Shown in pieces: positions 1-5,555 of a stretch of DNA of 6,603 nucleotides. The translations under genes were made by a program, and so were the position numbers. The notes below the pieces were generated by a model. It did no database searches, was not told the DNA's origin, and worked only from the letters and a program-made list of their open reading frames with translations. Numbering within the stretch: position 1 is the stretch's first letter; each line of letters begins with the position of its first letter. The DNA comes from Armatimonadota bacterium (GTDB lineage Bacteria; Cloacimonadota; Cloacimonadia; Cloacimonadales; TCS61): NCBI GenBank assembly GCA_030612605.1, contig JAUWNO010000121.1:1-6603 (forward strand), written 5' to 3'.

Positions 1-700
1 CTTAGAAAAAGGGGAACCGATTCACAAAGTAACCATCATACCACGAGGATTCACAGGCGGGGCCACGCATATGCTGCAAACCGATAGAACCTATTATACG
101 AAAAGTTATCTCGAAGAATCAATCATTGGTTTGATGGGTGGCAGATGCGCCGAGGAAATTGTTTTCAATGAGATATCATCCGGAGCTTCTTATGACATTC
201 AAAATGCCACAGCTATAGCAAAAGATATGGTTTGTAAATTAGGAATGAGCGATAAGATCGGACCAATGACTGTAGCAAGCAAGGAAACTCAAATATTTTT
301 GGGAAGAGATATATCACAACATGAAACCATCAGCGAAGACACTGCCAAATTAATCGATTCTGAAATCAGGAATATTATTACAAATGCTTACAAAGAATCG
401 AAGAAAATACTGATAGCAAGAAAGGAGCTGCTTAATAAATTAGCAGAAGCACTTTTGGAAAAAGAAACTCTGAATTCAGATGAACTGTATAAACTTACTT
501 TAGAAAATGTTAAGGGTGAAGATATTGAATTTATCAAGATAAAATTCAAAAAAGTTCAGGAAATGAAAATTGATATTAACAAACCTGAAAAGAAAAAGAA
601 AACAAGAAAGAGAAAGAAACCGGTTAAAAAAAAATCTGACTCTGTTCAGAAAAAACCTGAATCTGAAAAGAAAGAAACTATTAATACTGATAAGAAGTAA
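1..700 (+). CDS. ftsH: FtsH, membrane-anchored ATP-dependent zinc metalloprotease, C-terminal fragment
   Basis: This is the 3' end of ftsH; reading frame 2 is open from the window edge, so the true start, the membrane segments, the AAA+ domain and the HEAGH zinc motif lie upstream. What is visible is the M41 peptidase domain: the HKVTIIPRG strand at the left edge, LMGGRCAEEIVF, then SSGASYDIQNAT, whose Asp (codon 194-196) matches the third zinc ligand of the family, followed by KLGMSDKIGP. FtsH degrades membrane and short-lived cytosolic proteins at the inner membrane. After the helical end of the domain there is an unusual tail of about 50 residues rich in Lys (nt about 545-697). The position matching the usual GxxGxT segment reads GFTGGATHM, a little divergent. 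Stop TAA is followed at once by a second TAA. hslV starts 20 nt on, so co-transcription is likely. Family assignment is secure; the gene is incomplete here. Confidence 0.95.
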   Translation, partial: LEKGEPIHKVTIIPRGFTGGATHMLQTDRTYYTKSYLEESIIGLMGGRCAEEIVFNEISSGASYDIQNATAIAKDMVCKLGMSDKIGPMTVASKETQIFLGRDISQHETISEDTAKLIDSEIRNIITNAYKESKKILIARKELLNKLAEALLEKETLNSDELYKLTLENVKGEDIEFIKIKFKKVQEMKIDINKPEKKKKTRKRKKPVKKKSDSVQKKPESEKKETINTDKK

Positions 701-708
701 TAAATTTG

Positions 709-713
709 AAGGA
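709..713 (+). promoter_or_regulatory. Ribosome binding site that decides the hslV start
   Basis: AAGGA lies 7 nt before ATG 721, an ideal spacing. It falls inside the reading frame if translation began at TTG 706, and is 16 nt from ATG 730, so it favours 721. Confidence 0.7.
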
Positions 714-720
714 ACTTGAA

Positions 721-1254
721 ATGATCGATATGAAAGGAACCACAATTATTGGGATCAAGAAAGGTAAAGAAGTTGCTATTGGTGGTGATGGACAAATAAC
801 GCTTGGCAATGCTGTAATCAAAGCTACTGCACAAAAAATCCGTAAACTTCATAAAGGCAAAGTACTTGCAGGTTTTGCAGGTGCAACGGCTGATGCATTT
901 ACGCTCTTTGAAAAATTCGAGGGAAAGCTCAAAGAATTCAAAGGAAACCTGAAAAAAGCAGCAGTAGAACTGGCAAAAGATTGGCGTTCAGATAAAATAT
1001 TACGCAGATTGGAAGCAATGATAATCGTGGCTGATGAAGAAGCTTTACTCGTGATCTCCGGAAATGGTGATGTCCTGGAACCTGATGATGGAATAATCGC
1101 TATTGGCTCCGGCGGGAACTTTGCTTTGGCCGCTGCCAGAGTTTTAGCTAAACATACAAAATTATCTTCCCGGGAAATCGTGGAAGAATCATTAAAAATT
1201 GCAGCAGATATTTGCATTTATACAAATGATAAAATTGAGGTTCAAACTCTATGA
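721..1254 (+). CDS. hslV: HslV (ClpQ), threonine protease subunit of the HslUV complex
   Basis: HslV forms the double-hexamer proteolytic core of the cytosolic HslUV protease, a bacterial relative of the proteasome beta subunit. With the start at 721 the protein has 177 residues. The N-terminal nucleophile is the first Thr of TTIIGI (Thr7 of the precursor). Counting from that Thr as 1, Asp17 of GGDGQ and Lys33 are conserved at the family positions, and GFAGATADAFTLFEKFE, AVELAKDWRSDK and IAIGSGGNFALAAAR are diagnostic. Near the end, AADICIYTND matches the metal-site loop, but Ala replaces the usual Gly. The precursor would carry MIDMKG before the catalytic Thr, so more than Met removal is needed; a start at ATG 730 would leave MKG. 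I prefer 721 because of its ribosome binding site; a TTG at 706 in frame is less likely. The stop overlaps the hslU start. Family assignment is very secure. Confidence 0.96.
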   Translation: MIDMKGTTIIGIKKGKEVAIGGDGQITLGNAVIKATAQKIRKLHKGKVLAGFAGATADAFTLFEKFEGKLKEFKGNLKKAAVELAKDWRSDKILRRLEAMIIVADEEALLVISGNGDVLEPDDGIIAIGSGGNFALAAARVLAKHTKLSSREIVEESLKIAADICIYTNDKIEVQTL

Positions 1255-2624
1255 AGAATTCATTAATGAAACATTTCACTCCTACAAAAATCGTCAAAGA
1301 ACTCGATAAATACATCATCGGGCAGGATAAGGCAAAAAGAGCGGTTGCTATTGCCCTGCGAAATCGGTGGAGAAGACAGCAGGTTCCCGGTGAACTTCAG
1401 GAAGAAATCATGCCTAACAATATCATTTTAATCGGTCCGACCGGTGTGGGAAAAACAGAAATCGCTCGCAGACTTTCCAGGCTGGCAAATGCTCCTTTTA
1501 TCAAAGTGGAAGCATCGAAATTCACTGAAGTTGGTTATGTGGGACGTGATGTTGAATCTATGATTCGTGAACTTATCAATATTGCTGTGAACGATGTTCG
1601 CACAGAAATGACAAAAAATGTTCAGGAAAAGGCAGCTTCAAATGCCAGAGAAAAATTAGTGGATATTCTTTATCCTGCTCCTCCTGTTGCTCCCCATGAA
1701 ACTGAAGAAGAAACAAAAAAACGAACTGAAAGATATAATCGCATCCGTAAAAAAATGCAGAAGTTGCTGGATGAAGGTGAATTGGATAATCGAGAAGTTG
1801 AAGTTACACAGGAAAGACCGAGAGCTTCACATATCGAGATTTTTTCTCAAACAGGATTGGAAAATATCGATCTCCAACTTGGCGATATGATGGCTGGATT
1901 CTTACCAATGAGAAACGGTCAGAAGAAGAAAAAAATGAAAGTCGCGGAAGCGATAAAACACCTTACAGATGCTGAATCTCACAGGTTGATTAATAAAGAT
2001 AAAGTGACTGCTGAAGCTAAAAGAAGAGTGGAAAATGACGGTATAATCTTTATCGATGAAATAGATAAAATAGCTGCCAGAAACGACTCGCATGTTGGTG
2101 CTGATGTATCGCGTTCCGGCGTGCAAAGAGACCTTCTACCAATTATCGAAGGTTCTAATGTGCCTACAAAATATGGTATTATAGATACTGCTCACATTCT
2201 TTTCATTGCTGCCGGTGCTTTTACCGTGGCTAAACCATCTGACCTGATTCCGGAAATGCAGGGTCGTTTTCCTATTCGCGAAGAACTCAGCAGTCTGACA
2301 AAATATGATTTTGAAAAGATCCTGGTTCATCCTAAGAATTCACTTACAAAGCAATATACAGCTCTTTTCAAATCTGAAAATGTGGATATTGTTTTCAGAA
2401 CAGAAGCAATTTCTGAAATTGCTTTTTTTGCTGCCCTGGCAAACGAAAAAATGGAAGATATCGGTGCTCGCAGACTTCATACGATTATGAACGCTCTTCT
2501 CGATAATTATCTTTTCGAAATGCCGGATAAAAAATTGAAAAGGGTGGTGATAACCAAAAGCACAGTCGAGAAAAAACTGAGCAAAATTATTGAAGACGAA
2601 GACCTTTCAAAATATATTTTGTGA
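1251..2624 (+). CDS. hslU: HslU (ClpY), AAA+ unfoldase of the HslUV protease
   Basis: HslU is the hexameric ATPase that recognises, unfolds and feeds proteins into HslV. The 457-residue length is normal. Visible in order: N-terminal TPTKIVKELDKYIIGQ; Walker A GPTGVGKT (62-69); the substrate-gripping pore loop GYVG (95-98); a charged intermediate (I) domain of about residues 110-244; Walker B IIFIDE (265-270); an arginine-finger region with EMQGRFPIREEL; sensor 2 in GARRLHT; and the C-terminal tail EDLSKYIL, the piece that docks into HslV in known structures. The start at 1251 overlaps the hslV stop as ATGA, with GAGG 10 nt upstream; ATG 1266 is an in-frame alternative that would remove five residues. 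Overlap implies translational coupling and balanced subunit supply. No key residue is missing. GC is visibly higher than in the restriction genes downstream (30 of 60 in the line 1441-1500). Confidence 0.97.
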   Translation: MKNSLMKHFTPTKIVKELDKYIIGQDKAKRAVAIALRNRWRRQQVPGELQEEIMPNNIILIGPTGVGKTEIARRLSRLANAPFIKVEASKFTEVGYVGRDVESMIRELINIAVNDVRTEMTKNVQEKAASNAREKLVDILYPAPPVAPHETEEETKKRTERYNRIRKKMQKLLDEGELDNREVEVTQERPRASHIEIFSQTGLENIDLQLGDMMAGFLPMRNGQKKKKMKVAEAIKHLTDAESHRLINKDKVTAEAKRRVENDGIIFIDEIDKIAARNDSHVGADVSRSGVQRDLLPIIEGSNVPTKYGIIDTAHILFIAAGAFTVAKPSDLIPEMQGRFPIREELSSLTKYDFEKILVHPKNSLTKQYTALFKSENVDIVFRTEAISEIAFFAALANEKMEDIGARRLHTIMNALLDNYLFEMPDKKLKRVVITKSTVEKKLSKIIEDEDLSKYIL

Positions 2625-2965
2625 TGAATATCAGTTCATATTCTTTCGGACAAATTATCATTGGTAAAAAAGAATATAATTCGGATATAATAATTTATCC
2701 TGAAAGAATCGACTCTTTCTGGTGGAGAAAAAAATCACATTCAGTCGCAATCGAAGATATTCCTGGTATTCTGAAAAAACAACCTGAAACAATAATTTTT
2801 GGAACAGGCTTTTATGGATTGATGAAAATCGAAAATCAGGTTAGAGAGAAATGCAAAAAAAGAGGAATTAATTTAATTATCGAGAAAAGCGGAAAAGCCG
2901 TGCAAATCTTTAATGAATTAAACAAAGAACAAAAAGTGATTGCTGCTTTGCATTTGACGTGTTGA
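2624..2965 (+). CDS. Mth938-like domain protein (DUF498/NDUFAF3 type)
   Basis: A 113-residue single-domain protein of the Mth938-like fold, shared by archaeal Mth938, bacterial homologues and the mitochondrial complex I assembly factor NDUFAF3. Its biochemical role in bacteria is not established. Diagnostic segments are the opening ISSYSFGQIII, IYPERIDSFWWRKKSHSV (residues 24-41), FGTGFYGLMK (59-68) and the terminal AALHLTC. I chose ATG 2624 because it puts the Met directly before the conserved opening and forms a TGATG overlap with the hslU stop; an in-frame GTG at 2621 would add one residue. No good ribosome binding site is visible, so translation probably depends on coupling to hslU. It is the last housekeeping-like gene before the AT-rich restriction cassette, which starts 6 nt after its stop. 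Family assignment is strong; a functional link to HslUV is only inferred from adjacency. Confidence 0.88.
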   Translation: MNISSYSFGQIIIGKKEYNSDIIIYPERIDSFWWRKKSHSVAIEDIPGILKKQPETIIFGTGFYGLMKIENQVREKCKKRGINLIIEKSGKAVQIFNELNKEQKVIAALHLTC

Positions 2966-2971
2966 GATGGA

Positions 2972-4549
2972 ATGGAAAATTTATTAACGATAAAACAGGC
3001 AAGCGAATGGGCATCTGAGCATTACCGAAAAAACATTACTCCATCTAATATTACATATTTAATTCAATATGGTCGCATCAGAAAAATTGGAAATAACAAT
3101 AATACAAAAATCCCTTTAGAAGATTTAATTGAATATTATGATTCTCGTTCATTAAGTATGATAGAGAAATGGAAAAATGGATCGGAAGCTGATTTAAACT
3201 GGTCATTATCTTTTGAACAATACAGCGAAAAGGAAAGAACAAAACACGTTCATAGATTACATCCTTATAAAGGAAAATTTATCCCGCAACTTGTTGAGTA
3301 TTTTTTGGATGATCATATTAATAAATTTAAGAAAGAAACCTTTTTTCAAAAAAATGACATTATTCTAGATCCGTTTTGTGGAAGTGGAACAGCTTTGGTA
3401 CAAGCCAATGAATTAGGAATACATGCAATTGGAATCGATGTTTCAAAATTCAATTCTTTAATCAGTAATATCAAAGTCAAAAAACACGATGTTTTTGATA
3501 TTCAAAATGAAATTAGACGAATTACTCAAATATTCGCTGAATTTATTCATAACTCGAAGTCGGTAAAATTTGAACAAAATTTATTATGTGAATTAAATAA
3601 ATTTAATAATAAATTTTTCCCTTCACCGAGTTTTAGATACAAAGTTAGAAAGAAAGAAATCAATGAATGGAAATTTGGAAAGCAAAAAGAACTAGAATTT
3701 AAAAAGGTGTTTCAGCAACTAATCGAAAAATACGATCTTCAAATCCATCAAAATAAAGATAAAAAATTCTTAGATAAATGGTATTTAAAACCTGTTCGTA
3801 ACGAAATTGATTTTGTTTTACAATTAATTAATGAAATTAAAAATCCTGATACAAGAAATGTTCTAAAAATAATTTTAAGTAGAACTGTTCGCTCTTGCAG
3901 AGCTACTACACATTCTGATCTTGCAACCCTGATAAAACCTATTACTGAAACATATTATTGTCATAAGCATTATAAAATCTGCAAACCTTTATTTTCAATT
4001 TTCAGTTGGTGGCAGAGATACAGCAACGACACAATTAAAAGATTATCAGAATTCAATCAATTAAGAACAAATACATATCAATTCTGTTTAACTGGAGATT
4101 CAAGAAATATTGATATCTTTGCTGATTTAAAGAATTATAATCAAGATTTTGCAGATTTAGTTGAAAAGAAAAAAATCAAAGGGATATTTTCAAGTCCACC
4201 TTATGTAGGTTTAATCGATTATCACGAGCAACATGCTTATGCTTATGATCTTTTTGGATTTGAAAGACAGGACGATTTAGAAATCGGACCGCTTTTCAAA
4301 GGAAAAGGTAAAGAAGCCAGAGCATCTTATATCGAAAGTATTTCGCAAGTTCTTATTAATTGTAAACAATATTTTGCAGACGATTATAATGTCTTTCTTG
4401 TAGCAAATGACAAGTTTAATATATACCCAACAATCGCTGAGAATGCGAAGATGAAAATAGTAAACAAATTTAAAAGACCTGTTTTAAGTAGAGTTGAAAA
4501 AGATAAGTCTGCTTATTCTGAAACAATTTTTCATATGAAGGAGAAATAA
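2972..4549 (+). CDS. Type II DNA methyltransferase with N-terminal helix-turn-helix (probably N4-cytosine)
   Basis: A 525-residue SAM-dependent methyltransferase that should protect host DNA from the endonuclease encoded next. In order: residues about 4-58 resemble a MerR/excisionase-type helix-turn-helix (LTIKQASEWA, YLIQYGRIRKIG, IPLEDLIEYY); HRLHPYKGKF (94-103) resembles the motif-X region; motif I DPFCGSGT (133-140, from nt 3368) and GIDVS (154-158) bind SAM; a spacer of about 270 residues follows; motif IV is SPPY (408-411, nt 4193-4204). SPPY is commonest in N4-cytosine enzymes, but N6-adenine cannot be excluded. Motif I precedes motif IV, unlike the usual beta order. The spacer contains RSCRATTHSDL and a CHKHYKIC segment (330-337) that could bind metal. 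ATG 2972 lies 6 nt after the preceding stop with only a weak GAG upstream; ATG 2967 hits a stop after six codons. The last codons carry the ribosome binding site of the endonuclease gene. Confidence 0.9.
   Translation: MENLLTIKQASEWASEHYRKNITPSNITYLIQYGRIRKIGNNNNTKIPLEDLIEYYDSRSLSMIEKWKNGSEADLNWSLSFEQYSEKERTKHVHRLHPYKGKFIPQLVEYFLDDHINKFKKETFFQKNDIILDPFCGSGTALVQANELGIHAIGIDVSKFNSLISNIKVKKHDVFDIQNEIRRITQIFAEFIHNSKSVKFEQNLLCELNKFNNKFFPSPSFRYKVRKKEINEWKFGKQKELEFKKVFQQLIEKYDLQIHQNKDKKFLDKWYLKPVRNEIDFVLQLINEIKNPDTRNVLKIILSRTVRSCRATTHSDLATLIKPITETYYCHKHYKICKPLFSIFSWWQRYSNDTIKRLSEFNQLRTNTYQFCLTGDSRNIDIFADLKNYNQDFADLVEKKKIKGIFSSPPYVGLIDYHEQHAYAYDLFGFERQDDLEIGPLFKGKGKEARASYIESISQVLINCKQYFADDYNVFLVANDKFNIYPTIAENAKMKIVNKFKRPVLSRVEKDKSAYSETIFHMKEK
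4538..4543 (+). promoter_or_regulatory. Strong ribosome binding site of the endonuclease gene, inside the methyltransferase 3' end
   Basis: AAGGAG stands 5 nt before ATG 4549 and is read as codons of the methyltransferase. With the TAATG stop/start overlap this supports coupled translation, methyltransferase first and endonuclease second. Confidence 0.8.
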
Positions 4550-5331
4550 TGGGATTAACTCAAAATCAAAAAGATCAAATACATATTTTACTTTCTAAAA
4601 CAATCGAGAGTAAACTTAATAGATATGGTAGAGAAACGACATCAATGCCTTTTTTAGCTAGATTAATCCAAGATAGTGAGAAAATCGCTGCTTATTCATT
4701 TATGCACTCGATATCAACAAGTTTAGGAATGTCCATTTATGAAAGGGTTTCAACGATTATTGCATCTGAACATTGTGATGAATGTTTTAGAAATTATGGA
4801 GTTGGAGGAATTATTTCCAAATCCCAGAAAAGCGTTATTAATAAAATTGTTAATGACTTAAGAAATGGAAAAAGAAAAGCTAATATTGACCTTGAAATTA
4901 AAGAGATATTAAAAGCTAATGCAAATAATGGTAAATTTCAGAAATCTGGAAATATTGCAGATTTTTATATGAAGAAAAAAGGGAAAGAATATTATTTTGA
5001 AATAAAAACTGTAAAACCTAATATTGATATATTCGAAAAAAGTAAAACAAAATTGTTAGAATGGGTTGCAAGACGAAGAGATAATATTAATGTATATTTA
5101 GCGTTTCCATATAATCCTTACCATCCTGAACCATATACCAGATTTACAGTTGTTGGTATGATGGATCATCCAAACGATTTTCTAATTGGTAAAGAATTTT
5201 GGGATTTTATAGGTGGAGAGAATACTTTGAAGGAATTATTAAGTATTTTCGATGATGTAGGCAAATTGTTTAAAGATAGGCTTAACAAAAAATTCAAAGA
5301 AATTGCAAAAGAAAAAATAGACTCATATTAA
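4549..5331 (+). CDS. TdeIII-family Type II restriction endonuclease
   Basis: A 260-residue endonuclease predicted to cut unmethylated double-stranded DNA, partner of the methyltransferase just upstream. Family-typical segments are SMPFLARLIQ and SFMHSISTSLGMSIYE (about 32-65), FEIKTVKPNIDIFEKSKTKL (150-169) with LLEWVARR after it, FPYNPYHPEPYTRFTVVGMMD, and EFWDFIGG near the end. The PD-(D/E)XK nuclease core can be read directly: Asp138 (IADFY, nt 4960-4962), Glu151 (nt 4999-5001) and Lys153 in FEIKT, giving D-x12-ExK; Glu65 could be an extra upstream acidic residue. From memory, TdeIII relatives recognise GGNCC, but specificity is not visible in the sequence and may differ here. The start is fixed by a strong AAGGAG and by TAATG overlap with the methyltransferase stop. 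Active-site residues are intact with no frameshift, so the enzyme is probably functional. Confidence 0.9.
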   Translation: MGLTQNQKDQIHILLSKTIESKLNRYGRETTSMPFLARLIQDSEKIAAYSFMHSISTSLGMSIYERVSTIIASEHCDECFRNYGVGGIISKSQKSVINKIVNDLRNGKRKANIDLEIKEILKANANNGKFQKSGNIADFYMKKKGKEYYFEIKTVKPNIDIFEKSKTKLLEWVARRRDNINVYLAFPYNPYHPEPYTRFTVVGMMDHPNDFLIGKEFWDFIGGENTLKELLSIFDDVGKLFKDRLNKKFKEIAKEKIDSY

Positions 5332-5350
5332 TTAGACTTTAGAAATTATT

Positions 5351-5357
5351 AAGAAGG
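5351..5357 (+). promoter_or_regulatory. Ribosome binding site of the 59-aa gene
   Basis: AAGAAGG lies 5 nt before ATG 5363, a good match and spacing in a gap otherwise very AT-rich. It is the main reason to accept the short reading frame as a gene. Confidence 0.6.
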
Positions 5358-5362
5358 TTTAC

Positions 5363-5542
5363 ATGAAAAGAGATAAAATTATTTATAGTCTATCTGTTGA
5401 AGATATAATGACTGTTATTGAAGGTGAAGGAATGAGAAAATTAACTCAGAAAGAATTAATGAAAGTAATTGCTGAAATTCCTGAAAACATTCCTTGGTAT
5501 GATTGTATTTTAAATTCTATCCAAAATGTAATTAAATTTTAA
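5363..5542 (+). CDS. Small protein of unknown function (59 aa)
   Basis: A 59-codon reading frame fills the space between the endonuclease and lipoprotein genes. It begins with MKRDKIIYSLSVEDIMTVIE and ends with a part containing KLTQKELMKVIAEI, IPWYDCIL and NSIQNVIKF. The protein looks helical and amphipathic, without a signal peptide, membrane segment or recognisable helix-turn-helix. The pattern SVEDIMTVIEGEGMRKLTQ with a later WYDCI recalls widespread small uncharacterised proteins with an LTxEEL...WY core, but I cannot name a family with certainty. Support for coding: a good AAGAAGG site 5 nt upstream, tight fit between neighbours (31 nt after the endonuclease stop, 13 nt before the lipoprotein start) and protein-like residue content. 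GC of 16/60 in 5401-5460 resembles the restriction genes, so it may belong to that cassette. No function is proposed. Confidence 0.65.
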   Translation: MKRDKIIYSLSVEDIMTVIEGEGMRKLTQKELMKVIAEIPENIPWYDCILNSIQNVIKF

Positions 5543-5545
5543 TTA
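5529..5545 (+). repeat. AT-only inverted repeat before the lipoprotein gene
   Basis: TAATTAAA-T-TTTAATTA is a perfect palindrome with 8-bp arms around one central base. It covers the stop codon of the 59-aa gene and touches the TAAGGAG of the lipoprotein gene. The one-base centre makes a hairpin unlikely; a protein-binding site is possible, but such a palindrome can also arise by chance in DNA this AT-rich. Confidence 0.35.
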
Positions 5546-5555
5546 AGGAGCAACC

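Larger units (their letters stand above)
2966..5542 (+). other. Probable horizontally acquired Type II restriction-modification cassette
   Basis: The methyltransferase, the endonuclease and probably the 59-aa gene form a block with much lower GC than its surroundings. Hand counts of single 60-nt lines give 14/60 at 3601-3660, 14/60 at 4561-4620 and 16/60 at 5401-5460, against 30/60 at 1441-1500 in hslU, 26/60 at 5641-5700 and 24/60 at 5881-5940 in the lipoprotein gene. No transposase, integrase, tRNA or clear flanking direct repeat is seen, so the mode of entry is unknown. The boundaries are approximate. Confidence 0.7.

Noticed and set aside
706..720. TTG start for hslV at 706
   Set aside because: It would put the AAGGA site inside the coding sequence and add five residues before an already long propeptide; ATG 721 has ideal spacing.
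500..852. Reverse-strand Phe-rich open frames opposite the ftsH tail and hslV start
   Set aside because: They are the complement of Lys-rich coding sequence (AAA/AAG read as TTT/CTT), which explains the Phe/Leu-rich products.
849..1217. Long reverse-strand open frame (122 codons) opposite hslV
   Set aside because: It lies wholly within the secure hslV gene, its product is Ser/Ala-rich without any family pattern, and no ribosome binding context supports it. Treated as a shadow.
2966..2986. ATG at 2967 as an alternative methyltransferase start
   Set aside because: That frame meets a stop after six codons and cannot encode the enzyme.
2954..2987. TTGACG with downstream TATTAA as a promoter for the methyltransferase
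   Set aside because: The spacing is about 22 nt and the -10-like element lies downstream of the start codon at 2972, so it could not serve that gene.
5303..5331. TTGCAA - 17 nt - TATTAA as a promoter for the 59-aa and lipoprotein genes
   Set aside because: Only four of six matches in each element, within very AT-rich coding sequence where such matches are common. Not strong enough to annotate.
5332..5362. Rho-independent terminator after the endonuclease gene
   Set aside because: No GC-containing stem followed by a T run is seen in the gap, so termination here is not supported.
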